In this document: positions 13,301-26,705 of the stretch, piece after piece | How the letters are laid out: each line of letters starts with the position of its first letter | Position numbering within the stretch: position 1 is the first letter of the stretch | Assembly (NCBI RefSeq): GCF_018812025.1 | Contig: NC_063052.1 | Coordinates: 25,667,726 to 25,731,725, forward strand | Direction of reading: 5' to 3' | From: Megalobrama amblycephala | Taxonomy: Eukaryota; Chordata; Actinopteri; Cypriniformes; Xenocyprididae | Length of the DNA stretch: 64,000 nucleotides | Notes under the pieces: model-generated | Seen by the model: the letters and a program-made list of their open reading frames with translations, nothing else | Told to the model about the DNA's origin: nothing | The model's database searches: none | Translations under genes and position numbers: made by a program

Positions 13301-16300
13301 GAGGTCAGCCTATTTAAAACATGATGTTCACTCTTGATGTTTTTTACACTTGTCTGGACACCTCTGTTTTTAAACAGGCATGTGTGTTTATTTAGCCAAA
13401 TTTTGGGGGAATTTTGGTGACATTCACGTTTGGAAATAATTTTGTTTTGGTAACACTTTACAATAAGGTTCATTAGTTAACATTAGTCAACTACATTAGT
13501 TAAAATGAACTAATGATGAACTGCACTTATAAAGCATTTATTAATCTTTGTTAATGTTAATTTTAACGTTTACTGATACATTATTAAAATCTTGTTAATC
13601 TTGTTAACATAAGTTAATGCACTGTGAACTAACATGAACAAACAATGAACAACTGTATTTTCATTAACCAACGTTAATGAAGATTAGTAAATACAGTAAC
13701 AAATGTATTGCTCATGGTTAGTTCATGTAATTTAATACATTAATGTTTAACTAATGAACCTTATTATAAAGCGTTACCTTTGTTTTTAATCGTTCTAAAT
13801 TAAAACATTTCTTTGTGTGGTTTTGGGTTGGAGTTAATTTCTAGAAAAGAAGTCTCTTATGCTCACAAAGGTTGCATTTATTGGTTAAAGATTCATTAAA
13901 AACAGTAATATTATGAAATATTATTACAACTATTTACTGTTTTAACTAGGGCTGTCAAACGATTAATCGCGATTAATCGCACACAAAATAAAAGTTTGAG
14001 TTTGCCTAATATATGTGGGTGTATTGTGTGTAATTATGTATATATAAATACAAACACATTCATGTATATATTTGAGAAATATTTACAAGTATATGTATTT
14101 ATTTATATTTTTATATAATTTATATTATATATAAATACAAATATTTTGTACATAAATAACATATTTCTCTTAAATATATACATTAATTTGTGTGTATTTA
14201 TTTATACATAATAATTACACACAGTACACTCACATATATTAGGCAAACTCAAACATTTTGTATGCGATTAATTGCGATTAATCGTTTGACAGCCCTAGTT
14301 TTAACATATTTTAAATCATTCTAATTTGCTGAATTGGTGCTCATAAAACATTTATTATTAGCAATGTTGAAAATAGTTGTTCTGCCTAATATTTTTATGA
14401 AAACCATGATACATTTGTTTAGGATTATTTGATGAATAGAAAGAAAAAAAAAGAAAGCAGAATTTATTTGAAAGAGAAATCTTTTTTTTAACAATGTAAA
14501 AGTTTTTACTGTTACTTTTGATCAATTTAAGGTGTCCTTAATGAATAAAAGTATTATTTCCTACCCCCCCCCCCCCCCAAAAAAAAAACAAAAAAACAAA
14601 ACACTTTTTGACTAGTTGACTCCAGACATTTGAATGTTAGTATAGGGTAGTTTCACCCAAAAATGTAAATTCTATTTTTTTTTTTTTTTTTTTTTATATT
14701 GGTAATCAAACAGTTTTGATGAGACAATCGCAGAGATTTCTCAAAATATCTTCTTTAATGTTCAGCAGAAGAAAGAAAGTCATAAAGGTTTGGAACAACA
14801 TGAGGGTGAGTAAATGATGACAGAATTTTCATTTTTGGGTCAGCTATCCCTTTAAGTTATGACAAGGCCTGAACGTCTTGAACGTTGGGGTGGACCAAAG
14901 TTGTTTTGTTTTTGTTTTGTTTTGGTTTTTGTTTTGTTTTGTTTTGTTTTGTTTTGTTTTGTTTTGTTTTGTTTTGTTTTGTTTTGTTTTGTTTTAAGAA
15001 ATAAATTGGGATTAAAAAGGATTAAAAGGGATTTAAGGGAATAAAGAAGAAATAAGAGTGATAAAAGAAGTTCTAGGTAGTAGTCCATTTAAACTATGCA
15101 CTCATTCACTTTTGTTTGTAAGTCTAATGTCAAAAATGAAATAATATGTAAAAAAAAAAAAGTCTCATCACATTGTTATGAATGATATTGTTTTGATTGT
15201 ATATTTTCAATTCAAAATGGAGAAATTCAATAAAAAAGTTGAGCAGTTTGCATCACTGTATGTTACTGTGGGTCGTTAAATATATCCATTGTAAAACAGT
15301 TTTATATAGTTTAATATTGAATGTTTAGCTACTTATGTCTTACCACGCACACGCACTCTTTCACTGTAAAAACTAAAAGCGTCATGTTGGAATTCACACT
15401 CTTCTTAAGTGAATAGTAAGCCCGCCTTCTTTGATCTGATTGGCCATCATTTTGACATTGACGAGCGCAGTTAGAGTGCTGAGGCGGACCAGCCTAAAAA
15501 TGTAACTTTTTAAACTGTCTATCATCCTAACAACAAACAGAGCAGTGCGTAATGGAGAGCAGCATTAAGAAATATCAAATATTGGGGGGGGGGCCATTTA
15601 GCCATTTCCAATTATTGGGGGGGGGGATGCTTATGGTGGTTACGGCCCTGAGTTATGATGCAGCCAAATGTTTCTCATTAAACTGTCAGATTCACAGCTG
15701 CAGAAAAAAATGATGAATGCTCATCTTGGAACTTTTCCTTTCCAAGTTTTCCTTTTAATTATACCTAAAAGTTTTACTTTTATCCTAAGTACGGAGTTAT
15801 GATTTATGGTTTAAAACACTTCCATTTCTTTAAGCCTGTCTTTTGAGCCTTATCGTTGATAAAAGGCCTTTTCTCTTGATAAACCTCTCTCCAGTTTCTG
15901 ACAGGTTGGCATTGCTAAATCTGTTGGCAAGAAAGAGACAAATGACAAAAGCAAGTGGCCCGTCTTGAATAGAGGACACATCTCTCTCGCTATCTGCATC
16001 AATGCGCATGTCTCAGCAGCCACGATGTGTGTGGCCCTCTTTCTCACTGTATATTATGCCCTACTGACAGCGGATAATTAGATATCATCTGTATTCACCC
16101 AGCCGCAACATGTTATGTGGAAAAAAGCATTTAAAGATTTAATTTCTGCGCTTCTCCCCTGATTTATGGCCTGGTGTCAGAAATTGTGTTCTGTTCTGCT
16201 CAGCACAGAGCGTGCTAACACTAAACGAGGCCTTATTATGATGTTCAGCATGGCGCTGTTTTTGTAAACAAGGCAAATCAAGTCAAACCGATTTCACCAT

Positions 16301-19300
16301 TCCCTCTAAATGGACTGTGTCGCTTAACTGGGCATTAGTGTAATTCAATCTGTTGTCTAATTCCCTACTTACCGTTCATCGTGATGAAAGTTCATCGATT
16401 CATTATTTGTGCTTTGAGTCTTTGTCATTTTTATTGACCTGCTTTTTAAAGGCCATAATTGATAACCGCTTTTTCCTGTGCTAGATAACCATGAAATCAA
16501 AACAGACTGAGATGTATAAAACTGGACTAATGTACGACCTCTGTCCCCAGGAGGACTGTGACCCTCCCGTCCACGAGAGCTTGAGTATCGAGAACACCCT
16601 GTGGGCCAGCACTGTGGTGGCATCTGGTAAGCAAAGTCTTTTCCAGCGTGAAATTTCTTTTATAGAAATATAAGAAAAACACAAGCCTCAGAGGTCTGAA
16701 ATATTCATCACAGGTCAAATATCTTTCGAGTTTATTGTGTTGTAGAAGAGTGTGCCGTTGATACCGAGGCAATCCACCAGCATCACTCAAGACCCCCTTC
16801 GCTCTCCCGTTTGTTTGTCACTTGAGATCGCCAGACTCATCTGCTACTATTCAAACAATCTCATGAGCAGAGAAATATGAGGAGCCGTTAATGGGAAGCC
16901 AAAGTGTCTGGCTTTTTGCAGCCCTATCCCTGCGGTGTCGATGAAACGTGTCCCCAAAGAACAGGTCCGAGATCGGTTTTTGCCGCTACTCTTTCTCCGA
17001 CATCTCCTAGGGGTTTGTTGTTTAGAATCTGATCCCAGTTCAACAATAATAGCAGGCCTATTCCTTCAAGCGGCATGCGTTTGTGCCAGCGATCGGCCCT
17101 TCATTGATCTGTGGTTGCCCGTGTCTTGGTTCTCCAGGGGTTTTTAGAGGTTCTTCTTATTCCCCAGCATGGTGTGACCTTCAGCCGAAGAAAGTCCTTC
17201 CACATCACCCCGCAAAACACAGTCTGGTGACGTCATCCCATCCAACCAAGCAGACCCAACACAAAACACCATGGGGCGAGAAACCGATATGCCCTGTAGT
17301 TCTAGACCATTAAAGACCCCCTTGAGAGCAGCCTAGGTTTCGTTGCTTTCCAAACATGAAACGATATGTCAAGCTTAAAGAAAATTAAAAATATTTAAAC
17401 TCTGTTGCAGCGCGTTTTATATTGTGTTACCGTGTTTAAACAAAAGTTGGACTTCGGTGCGTCCTTGTTTAGTGGTGAGGCTGCATACTCTATCAGTAAT
17501 TAGTTTACTTTAATGAATCAGTCCATTACCAAAGCAGCACCATTGATCTGACTATAATAGGCCTCATTGTAATGGTTTATTTCTGGGTGTCCCACATATT
17601 GAATCATTTGTCTGAGTCTCAGCTGCATCCGTTAACTGGAAGCACACTTTTTGAGCTAATTGTTCATTAGCCGGCCAGAGACACACGGTCTGTTTATTTA
17701 TTGTTGTCCATTTGCATTCAGTCATCCAATTTGTCTTTTTTTTTTTTTTTTCTTCCAGGTACTGTCATAGGTGTGGTCATATATACAGGAAAAGAGATGC
17801 GAAGTGTGCTGAACACGTCGCAGTCCAAAAACAAGGTGGGTTTGTTTGTCAGGTTATGAGTGAAATACTTGGTGTCTTTAAGTAGATTTTGTCCCAAAGA
17901 CTTATTGTTTGGAAAAAAAAAAAAAAAAATGAGTTGTGATATCTACAGTTGTATTGTCAATATTCAGTAGACATTACCCAGGGATTGTTTTTCCTTTTAA
18001 CCTTTTAATATAGATTTAACCAAATAAAAACAGCAAACAGTTGAGGTGGTTTTCAACCCTGATCTTAGTGATGAATTTGGACCTGTCGATGTGAAAGGAC
18101 AACCCCAGAGAGATTAATCTAGAGGGAAATTAACCAACCAAGGGCTTGCGTGACATTTGTGGCAGAACCTTAATCCTGCAGAATTCCCCTTAATGATTAG
18201 ATACAGTGGACGTCAATGCTGTAAAAGTAAACTTAAAAACGTCAAATCCCATTACACTCATTACCCCTCCCCTAACTGACCCCTGCTGTCTTTGGTCTTT
18301 TTTTTTCTTCCTTTTTTAAACTTATCCGCATAGTTCGCTCTGACATTGTTCTACTCATATGTACACTACTGTTCAAAAATTTGGGGTTGGTAAGATTTTG
18401 TATGTTTTAAAAAAAAAAAAGAAAAAAAAAGAAAGTGTCTTACACTCACCAAGCCTGCATTTATTTGATCAAAAATACAGTATAAACAGTAATATTGTGA
18501 AATATTACTACAATTTAACATAGCTGTTTTCTATTTTAATGGTATGGTAGGCAATTATTTGTTATACTGGTTGAAACTCTCTTCACATCCTAGCAATCAA
18601 TAATACCAAGTGTTCTAAATATTAAAATGTAAACTGTGACGCTCTACCTAGAGCTGTTTTTATGCAGATTTATGCATTTCTATGTCAACACTATCAACTC
18701 TGTTAAGTAGAGCTCTGTAAGTTGTTACGTTCATTATTATTGTAATGTTATGTGCTTTCAGACATGAAGAACTTTAACACCGTCTTTTGTTTCATGACGC
18801 TTTGCAGACTCTGCTATGTGCGTTCATGTTTTGAAGGATGCGTGGCTTTGGAGAGCCCTCTGAAGGGAGGGTTGGATCTCTTTTAAAGATAGCTTGCTAT
18901 AGACCAATTTGGAGCAGACGTCACAGTTACGTCACTTGCAGCTGCGCACACATAGTGGTGGCAGAAAAATAGCGGTAACAAGTGGAGGAAAATGGGCCAG
19001 ATCCTCAGAATAAAAGAAAAATGTAGCTTCAAACACCCTTTGCAGATGTTTATGTTGCAAGTCACAGACTGGACTGATGAAACCTGAAATTATTAATCAA
19101 CTATTAAAGAATGAAATTGATGTAATTGATGTAAAGTTTACATAATATTCACATATGCTTTTCATAGGGGACATACATACATAGCAGTTACAGCATGAAA
19201 TAATATTTAACCCTTAAATGCATGACTGTTTCACCAATCATTCTTACATATTCGGGTCTTTATCGACCCGGATCTATATCTAACATGGAAGGATCTCTAC

Positions 19301-22300
19301 CTGTCGTGATAATATAAAACTCCTCTGATATTAGAGTAACAATTACAGAAGAATAAAATAAATTATATTTTGTTACCTTTTGGAGCTTGAAAGGGCTCCG
19401 TTTGAGCAGATGTTTTATGCCATCACCACTGTCCTCGTCAGAGCTCATTTCCCAGTAAATTCAGCAAATAATGGACTAGTTTAATGTTTGAGGTCACGAA
19501 TATGAGCCCATTTGCGATCTCAAATGTAAAAAAAACTGTATGATTTTCAACATCTTCAAAATCAATATTTCAATCGCTAACAGCTTCACCAGATCCATCC
19601 AGTAAGAGTTACAGTCATATTTGATTGCTTTCAGTACTTGCTCTGCAGTAAATCGCTGAGCCATTTTATGTTTTTCTTATTATTTCGCTTTCTTTCTAAA
19701 TGAGTCGTCACTTCAGCATTGTGTATCAGACATTGGCACCTTGTGGAATAAAGGTGAATTGCACTTATTCCGTCATCTAAGATTCAATTATTGTTGTGAA
19801 GAAAAAATACAGGTACACTGATACACACCTCGGGTCGTTAGCGACCCTATACAATTTTTTTACAAAAAATGAATACAAAAATAGGCATTCTTTTATAATC
19901 TTATGATTTTTTTCTTGTTATATTCTTTATAATGAATTGATTGAGGAATACTAAGAAGGTTGATGTCTAACTTTAAAAAATGAACGAGAAGGAGGGTAGT
20001 TAATGATGTCCCGGGTCACTAAAGACCTGAGGTATGCATTTAAGGGTTAAACCTATAACATTTTACAAAGATAACTTTTAAACACATAGACCTAATGTAG
20101 CCCCGCCCCTTTTCAGCTCTGTGCTCGTTGTCTTTTCTGTTTCAACAGCGATCTAACTTATGAATGAACTGCTCGTTTTAAAATCTTCCCGGTCCTGACA
20201 TTTGTTACGACATCTGCTTTAAACATTACAATGCTCATGATAACTTTTGTTAACTCTACATTAAATAAATCCACTTCACCAGCTAATTATTCTTTGACAG
20301 TGATGCCATAAAAATATACAGGGCTACCTCAAAAACAGAAGTTCAAAGACAAAATTCTACAGATGGCTGCTTGCACATTTTTTCTTGCATTTGTGTGCTC
20401 GGACTGAGTTTATATCACAATTTTGAGGGGAAAAAAGTCAGAATTGTGGGATATAAACTTGAAATGAACTTTTTTTATTCTTTTATTCTGTGGCTTCCAC
20501 AGACTGCTACTGCAGAACTGTCATTTTCTGCCACCAGGTAGCCTCCGCCCACATAAACGCCATCGCTGTTTACAAACACAAAATAGATCAAGGTGAATTT
20601 TCAGCACCCATTGCTCCAGTCTTCAATGTCACATGAACCTTCAGAAATCATTCTATTATGCTGATTTAGTGCTCAAGAAACATTTATTATTATCATTATT
20701 AAAAACAGCTCAAAATGCTCTTAATATTTTGAATATACATTTTTTGAGTAAAAAAACAATTTAAATAAAATATGAATAGGAATAAGGGTCTTATATCTGT
20801 GATCCGCCGCGCATTATGTTTGAAAGGTGGTGGAAGTACCATGATAGGGCGAAAAACACCATCACATTTTCTCCTCCAACTTCAAAATCGTCCGATATCG
20901 TTGTTTTACCTTTTTTTGTAAAGGCCGTTTGGCTTAATCTTTGCATTTTCGCCTTGTAAACACCTGCTCGGTAATTCCGCCTACGTCACCCGTGACCTTT
21001 CCAACATGATTACGTCATGATTACATAAATTTTGCAGTATCATTTGGCTCTCTAGTGTCGGATTTGTCAGTGCATAATGTGGGTTTTCTATTTTCAAATA
21101 TTTTTGAGTAACTATTAAAGTAGAGGTTTTAATTAAATGTATTTATTTAATCATTTAATTTAGTGTGTTTATTTTCATCTAATTTGTATACATCATTTTA
21201 TTAGCCATTAGCCTGTGCGCTAGATATCAGCATCACAAAACCCCATATTGGTTAACCACTATTCTTCATGTCATGAAGTGTTTCAGACCCTGTCATGGAT
21301 GCTGCAAGATGTGTGTGATAGCAGCAGCTCTAGCGGAGCTCATAGCTCTACCATGTTCTGTGTGCGAGAGTGGAATTCAATATCTCAAGGAGATGATGTC
21401 AGAGGTGCCAATACAGGGAACGAGACGGGGCGGGAAAGTCGATACGACTCGGCGAAAGTCACTGAGAACGTTTTCGCCTCTTATAATCTGTTGTGACATT
21501 CCTTGCACAAAGCTCTAAGCTCTCACTTGAAGCTGCTGACAGCACATAAGCTATCACTTACACTCTGTGTGTGTGTGTTTGTCCGTCATTGTTGTAATAT
21601 GGAGCGATATTCTCTTTGAGGATCGAAACCTTGGTGGTCTGAAGGATGTGACAATGGGTTGGACAACCTTCTTCGCTGACCAGACATGTAGAATGTAGAA
21701 GCTCACGTAGATGCTCAGTTAGATATTTTTAAGCTGTGTAGATGTTCAGTTAGATTTTGATTGATCTATTGATTTGAAAGCAATGTAGAAGCTCAGGTGG
21801 ATTTTATTTTAAGCAGTGTACTGTTGATGCTCAGCTAGATTTATTTTATTTTGAAGACTTTTTGTAACGTTATTGGAAGGAGAGTGGCAAGAAGACAGGA
21901 AAGTGTGCAGAAGTGGGAGGAGGGTTAGTATTGGAAAATGTTGTGAGTCAGATTCAAACCCTCAGCCTTTAGGGCATAAGCACCACAGCTCAGTAACCAG
22001 TAGGCCATGGCTTTGATTAAATATCTTTTAAACTCAAGTTTTCAAATTCTGTAATCTGTGTGATGCGAAGCACATCTTACCAAAATAATCAATAAATGAA
22101 TGGCAAATATTGATTCAAGTTATTTTATAATGTGAAAGGAGATTGGTTGTCAGGGACAACGACCAATTATGCAGTTTAGTGGTCATTACACAAATGAATT
22201 TGACCATAGTATGCAGTGATTGACCAATCAGAATCAAGTATTCGAGACGTAATAAGCTATGAATATATATTTTTGATTATGAAAACTTCATTAACTTAGA

Positions 22301-25300
22301 TCATTTTAGTCAATACGTTTGTTTCGTAAAGTTGAAGAAACTTCTTTCAGGCCTCGTCTACGGTCCTGCTCCGTGAATGGCATGTTACATTTAGCTGTAT
22401 TGCATATCCAGTTTCTGGAGCACTAGTATAATGCCATATTGTTGTAACAGCCTCCGTATACTTGATGGATTTCAACCAATGAATATTCATTATGCAGGCA
22501 CAAAGTCGTCATCAAATTTCACACACAAAACATACAGGCAGCGAGGGCAGGTTGAATCATTCCTTTCACTTTAAACGAGGCCCGGTTGAATAGAGTAAAA
22601 TATGCACTCTCGATTCATTGATAGCATCTTCAGCTTGAGGTAATTGAGTCGCTTTTTCCTCTCGGGCTGAATGAATAACGGCTTCACCCGATCCCTGGCC
22701 AGCTTTGCAAAATTCAGCCTCTGCATTGTTTTGCCCCCATAAAGGGGGATTCCTCCCTTTCAGCTGGGGAACTATGTCCTCTGTCTTAATTTTTCTTCAT
22801 TTTAATCCTTCCATTCCCCCCTTTTTCCTCACTAGCTGAAGCATGAAGCTCGGAGTGGGGAGGCAGGCCATCGGAGGGGTTTTAAACTACAGCTGATAAA
22901 TCAGACAGCAGTTCTTCTCTCCCAGTGTCTCCCAGTTTACACAGTTCTCCAGGGACTGGGGGGCCATAGCCAGTTGGGGGATTAATTTTGCTTGCATTTT
23001 TTGTTTTTTGTCTTTTCTGTTCAATTTGTCCATCCCCTCTCCCCCCTCCCCCCCGTCCCTTTCACGCAGATTCCTTTTCTCAGGGGACGGTGTTATGTGT
23101 TGCTGTTTTTATTAGCGCGCTGCCGAGATGAAAGACCTCAGTGTTTTCGCGCAGGCCACGCTGTCGGCCCTCGCCAGAGGGAAACAAGAAAAACTTCTTT
23201 TTTGACATCATTTTCCCACATATTCCATTGGCTGAGGGGACATACTTGAGAGAAAAAGGGGAAAACTCCAGTTCTTTTGTCAGGGGGCCGTTTCTATGAA
23301 GAGGCGTTCTGCTTTTATTTTTCCGGTTTTGCCTCCTGTGCTTTTCACAGAGAGACGACAACAGCAGTGGGCTTCTTGGTTAAATGCCTCTCATCTCTTC
23401 TCTCCTCCACATACACTATTAGCATGAGAAAGGTCTGCGGTCTGGAACAGGCCTGGGGGGCATTGATCAGTGCTGGCTTATGGGCAGGTTGTTTTATTTT
23501 TCATAAGAGTAACATTTCAGATCACTCCAGATGAGAGGAACCCTTAAGGTTCTGGTTCTCAGAGGGGATATCACATGCTTTGGCTAAGAGCGCTTTAACC
23601 ACAAACTCATTAGTTTTGTAATTTTTTTTTTTTTTTAATACATTCCAAACAAATGGTACAAATACAAAATATAATAATAGTGAATAAATAATAATCTTTA
23701 TAATAATAATAAAAAGCATCCATTAGTTTTAATTTCATGTGGACTTACTATTTTACGCTTTTCCTCGGAAATTACCCGGAACAATTTGTCCCAGGAACTT
23801 TTTTCCCCCCAGACTGTCTGCGTCGCGGTCTAAAGTACCATGAAGATTAAGTCTGGTAACGTAGGACTGCGTGCGACTTTCCAGTTCCAGCTGGATTTCA
23901 TCCTCCGCATATAAGCTTAATAAAGCCTGAACCTCATCTTCGGACGTATTTTTTAAACTCTATTGTTGATTCGAATAGCAAACATCTCTTACTGCACGTA
24001 CCGACAGACTTTTAAAATTGGTGGTTGAAATAAAATGCTGCGTGGAGTCAACCAATCAAGATGTTGCATGAACTCTACGAATCGGCATGTTCAGCACCCA
24101 AGTCCAACCTCCAAAAGTTCTGGAACTTTGAAAAAGTACTACCTAGCAAGCAGGTACTTTCTGAGGGGGACGTTTTTACCCAGAACTTCATTTAGACCCT
24201 GGTTCTTGTGGTCGAAACACACCGAGTATCACTTCAAAGTCCCTAGTTCCTGGGGAAAATTCCTGCAGTGGAAACGTGGCTTGTGCTTCATACTAGGCCA
24301 TGCTATGCTCTTTTACAAAGTCTTGGGGTCTTTTGTTTTGGGTCTACTAGATTAGATTTTCATGCTTAAATGTTCATAATACACAATTTTTCACATTGTT
24401 GCAGCACCTCTCTTCCCAGTCTTTCAGTAACGCTCTGTTTAGTTCCCGTCTTTATGTAGAAAAGCGCAATGTGCTCTGATTGGTCGGCTGGACCAGCGTG
24501 TTGTGATTTGGTCAACCATTTCGAACGAGTTACAGAAATGACGTATTTGTTCCTGGAAGAAAACTTAAGACTACAATTGAGGAATTTTAGGAAGTTCAGA
24601 AACTTTGCTTGCTGAACCTTTTTTATGCTCAAACGGTAACATTACACGCTGAAGTTGAAAATGTAAAAACGGATAATTGGTCATCTTTAAATTTAATGCT
24701 AAGCATAAAGTAATAGGACAAATGTCAAGCAGATGATTTGCAGATAAGGTCAAGAATTTGATCTCAGACACTCTATCTTTCACTCTTCTTTTGCAGGTGG
24801 GACTGTTGGACCTGGAGTTAAACCGCCTAACAAAAGCTCTGTTCCTGGCTCAGGTGGTTCTCTCTGTTGTTATGGTTGCTTTGCAGGGATTTCTTGGACC
24901 CTGGTTCCGAAACCTGTTCCGTTTTGTTGTTCTATTCTCATACATCATCCCCATCAGGTACCGTTATAATATTATCACCCAGATTATACTAATGTGAAAT
25001 ATTACCGCAAAATCATCAAAGCTTCAGCTGTGTGAAATAAGAAGAACAAACTTATTTTAGTACGGCATTTATGTGTGTGTAGTTTAAGAGTAAACCTGGA
25101 CATGGGGAAGTCGGCATACGGCTGGATGATTATGAAGGATGAGAATATTCCAGGTACAGTGGTTCGGACAAGCACCATCCCAGAAGAGCTGGGCCGTCTG
25201 GTCTACCTGCTCACAGACAAAACCGGTACTTTAAGATGCCTTTTTTCCATTTATAATGGCACAAATCTAACTTTTAAGATAGATAGTATGAGATGAATGA

Positions 25301-26672
25301 ATCATGATTCACCTAATGTACCAGAAATATTTTCCAGAAGTCTAAGTTAAAGCACCCACATTTATTTTATTTTATTTTATATATTTCGATATTCTTCTTA
25401 TTTCTTTCTGTTGCTTGTTTTATTTCCTTTTGTTGGAACTACTCTGCCCATCCAAAAGCTTTATAATAACTATTGATTTCTTTCCTGATCTTAATCTTTG
25501 AGTGCTGTTTTTCCAGGCACTCTGACCCAGAACGAGATGGTCTTCAAACGCCTCCATCTCGGTACTGTGTCATACGGAACGGACACCATGGATGAGATCC
25601 AGAGTCACATCATCCAGTCCTACGCTCAGGTGTGATTGACATCTGTCACCTTATACATTACCCTTAAGACATTCTCTTGTCATTACATTGAAAACTAAAG
25701 AGTTTCACATCCTTCACAAAATGCTGTATGTGTGTGTGCTTATGTTTTGTGCCAACAGCTGGGTGACACAATGTTAAAGCCACAGTAGCAATTGATTTTC
25801 ATGCTTCACGGTCCTTCATTACTGTGATGATGGAGTGGCAAGCAGGTTTGAAATGTACCCATGATATGAGCGATCATAGCCTTATTATATACCCCCTCAG
25901 GACATGTCAGAGTCCGTGTCCAACAACTTGTGTGAAATTGAGTTTGACAGGAATCAATAAACATAATGTAATTTACTGCTTAACATGCTTTGGTGTGCAC
26001 AAGGCAGTTATAGCTCAGATTCTCTCTGGAGTGTTATGAGTATAAAGAAATTACTATTAAAAACAGCTGCTGCTTTGTAGAGGGCAAACCCCATTGTTTT
26101 ATTTGAGATCTTGTCTGTCCTACTGGGATTTTGAACTCAAATTGTGTTTTGAAAAGGCAAAATCTGATATTCCTACGTAAAGGATGTGGTTCAGTTTAGA
26201 ACCTTCAGTTCACATGATTTTTTCATCGCATTGTTGCTTAAAATCTTAGCTTTCTTATAAAATTTTACTTAAGTACAGTCAAAAAATTACACACAGCACC
26301 TTTTAAAGCATAAAAAACATATATGTTTGCAGAGATTTAGGAAACAAATACTTGTTTGTCCAAAAAAAAAAAAAAAACTACATACAACCAGTTATTCTAC
26401 TTTGAATTGTGCGTTCAGGATTGGAATGTCTATTTTTGTTTTTGGTCTGTGTAATCTCTCCAATATTTTGAATTTGGACTGCGGTACCCATTTCACCCGC
26501 TAGCTGTCAGTAAGTTGTTAATTTTTGTGGCACTAAATGGAAGTTTAATTCAAGGGGTTATATATAGAATTCAGAAACGTCTTGTTGTTAGCGACACCAG
26601 TGGCCGTTAAGTGAACTGCAGCCAGCAAATTATTGCTTGTGCTTGCACTCATACACACACAAACAAACACAA

Positions 26673-26705
<33 letters not shown>

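Larger units (their letters stand above)
12252..16550 (+). other. atp9b intron 9 (4.3 kb)
   Basis: Carries four transposon-type repeats between 12847 and 14858, a (TTTTG)n array, poly-C/poly-G runs, and a repeat-poor block from about 15840 to the acceptor. 12480-12800 shows a purine-rich patch (GAGAGAGGGAGGG near 12606) and nothing coding. Confidence 0.75.
18362..20770. repeat. 'ACTGTTCAAAAATTTGGGG' fish repeat split by a ~2-kb insertion
   Basis: The first half, 18362-18540, runs to ACAGTAATATTGTGAAATAT then TCTATTTTAAT. The second half resumes near 20593 with TTTTCAGCACCCATTGCTCC, then CCTTCAGAAATCATTCT. Intact relatives (38660-39065, 40978-41440) place these blocks next to each other. Confidence 0.7.
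17836..24796 (+). other. atp9b intron 11 (7.0 kb, largest)
   Basis: Contains a split 'ACTGTTCAAAAATTTGGGG' repeat (18362-18540 and about 20590-20770), a piggyBac remnant, a diverged SINE head near 21895-22015, a MITE with Myb/SANT-like remnant at 23750-24280, and a repeat-poor block at 22330-23600. Confidence 0.75.

Noticed and set aside
14852..15088. Lys/Asn/Gln- or Phe/Cys-rich small protein
   Set aside because: Product of translating the (TTTTG)n array.
21940..22012. Functional tRNA gene on the minus strand
   Set aside because: Box-like words are present but no acceptor stem or cloverleaf can be formed; a decayed SINE head is more likely.
24035..24355. 106-codon + strand frame
   Set aside because: Falls across a MITE and its end; the related copy at 28228 does not preserve this frame.
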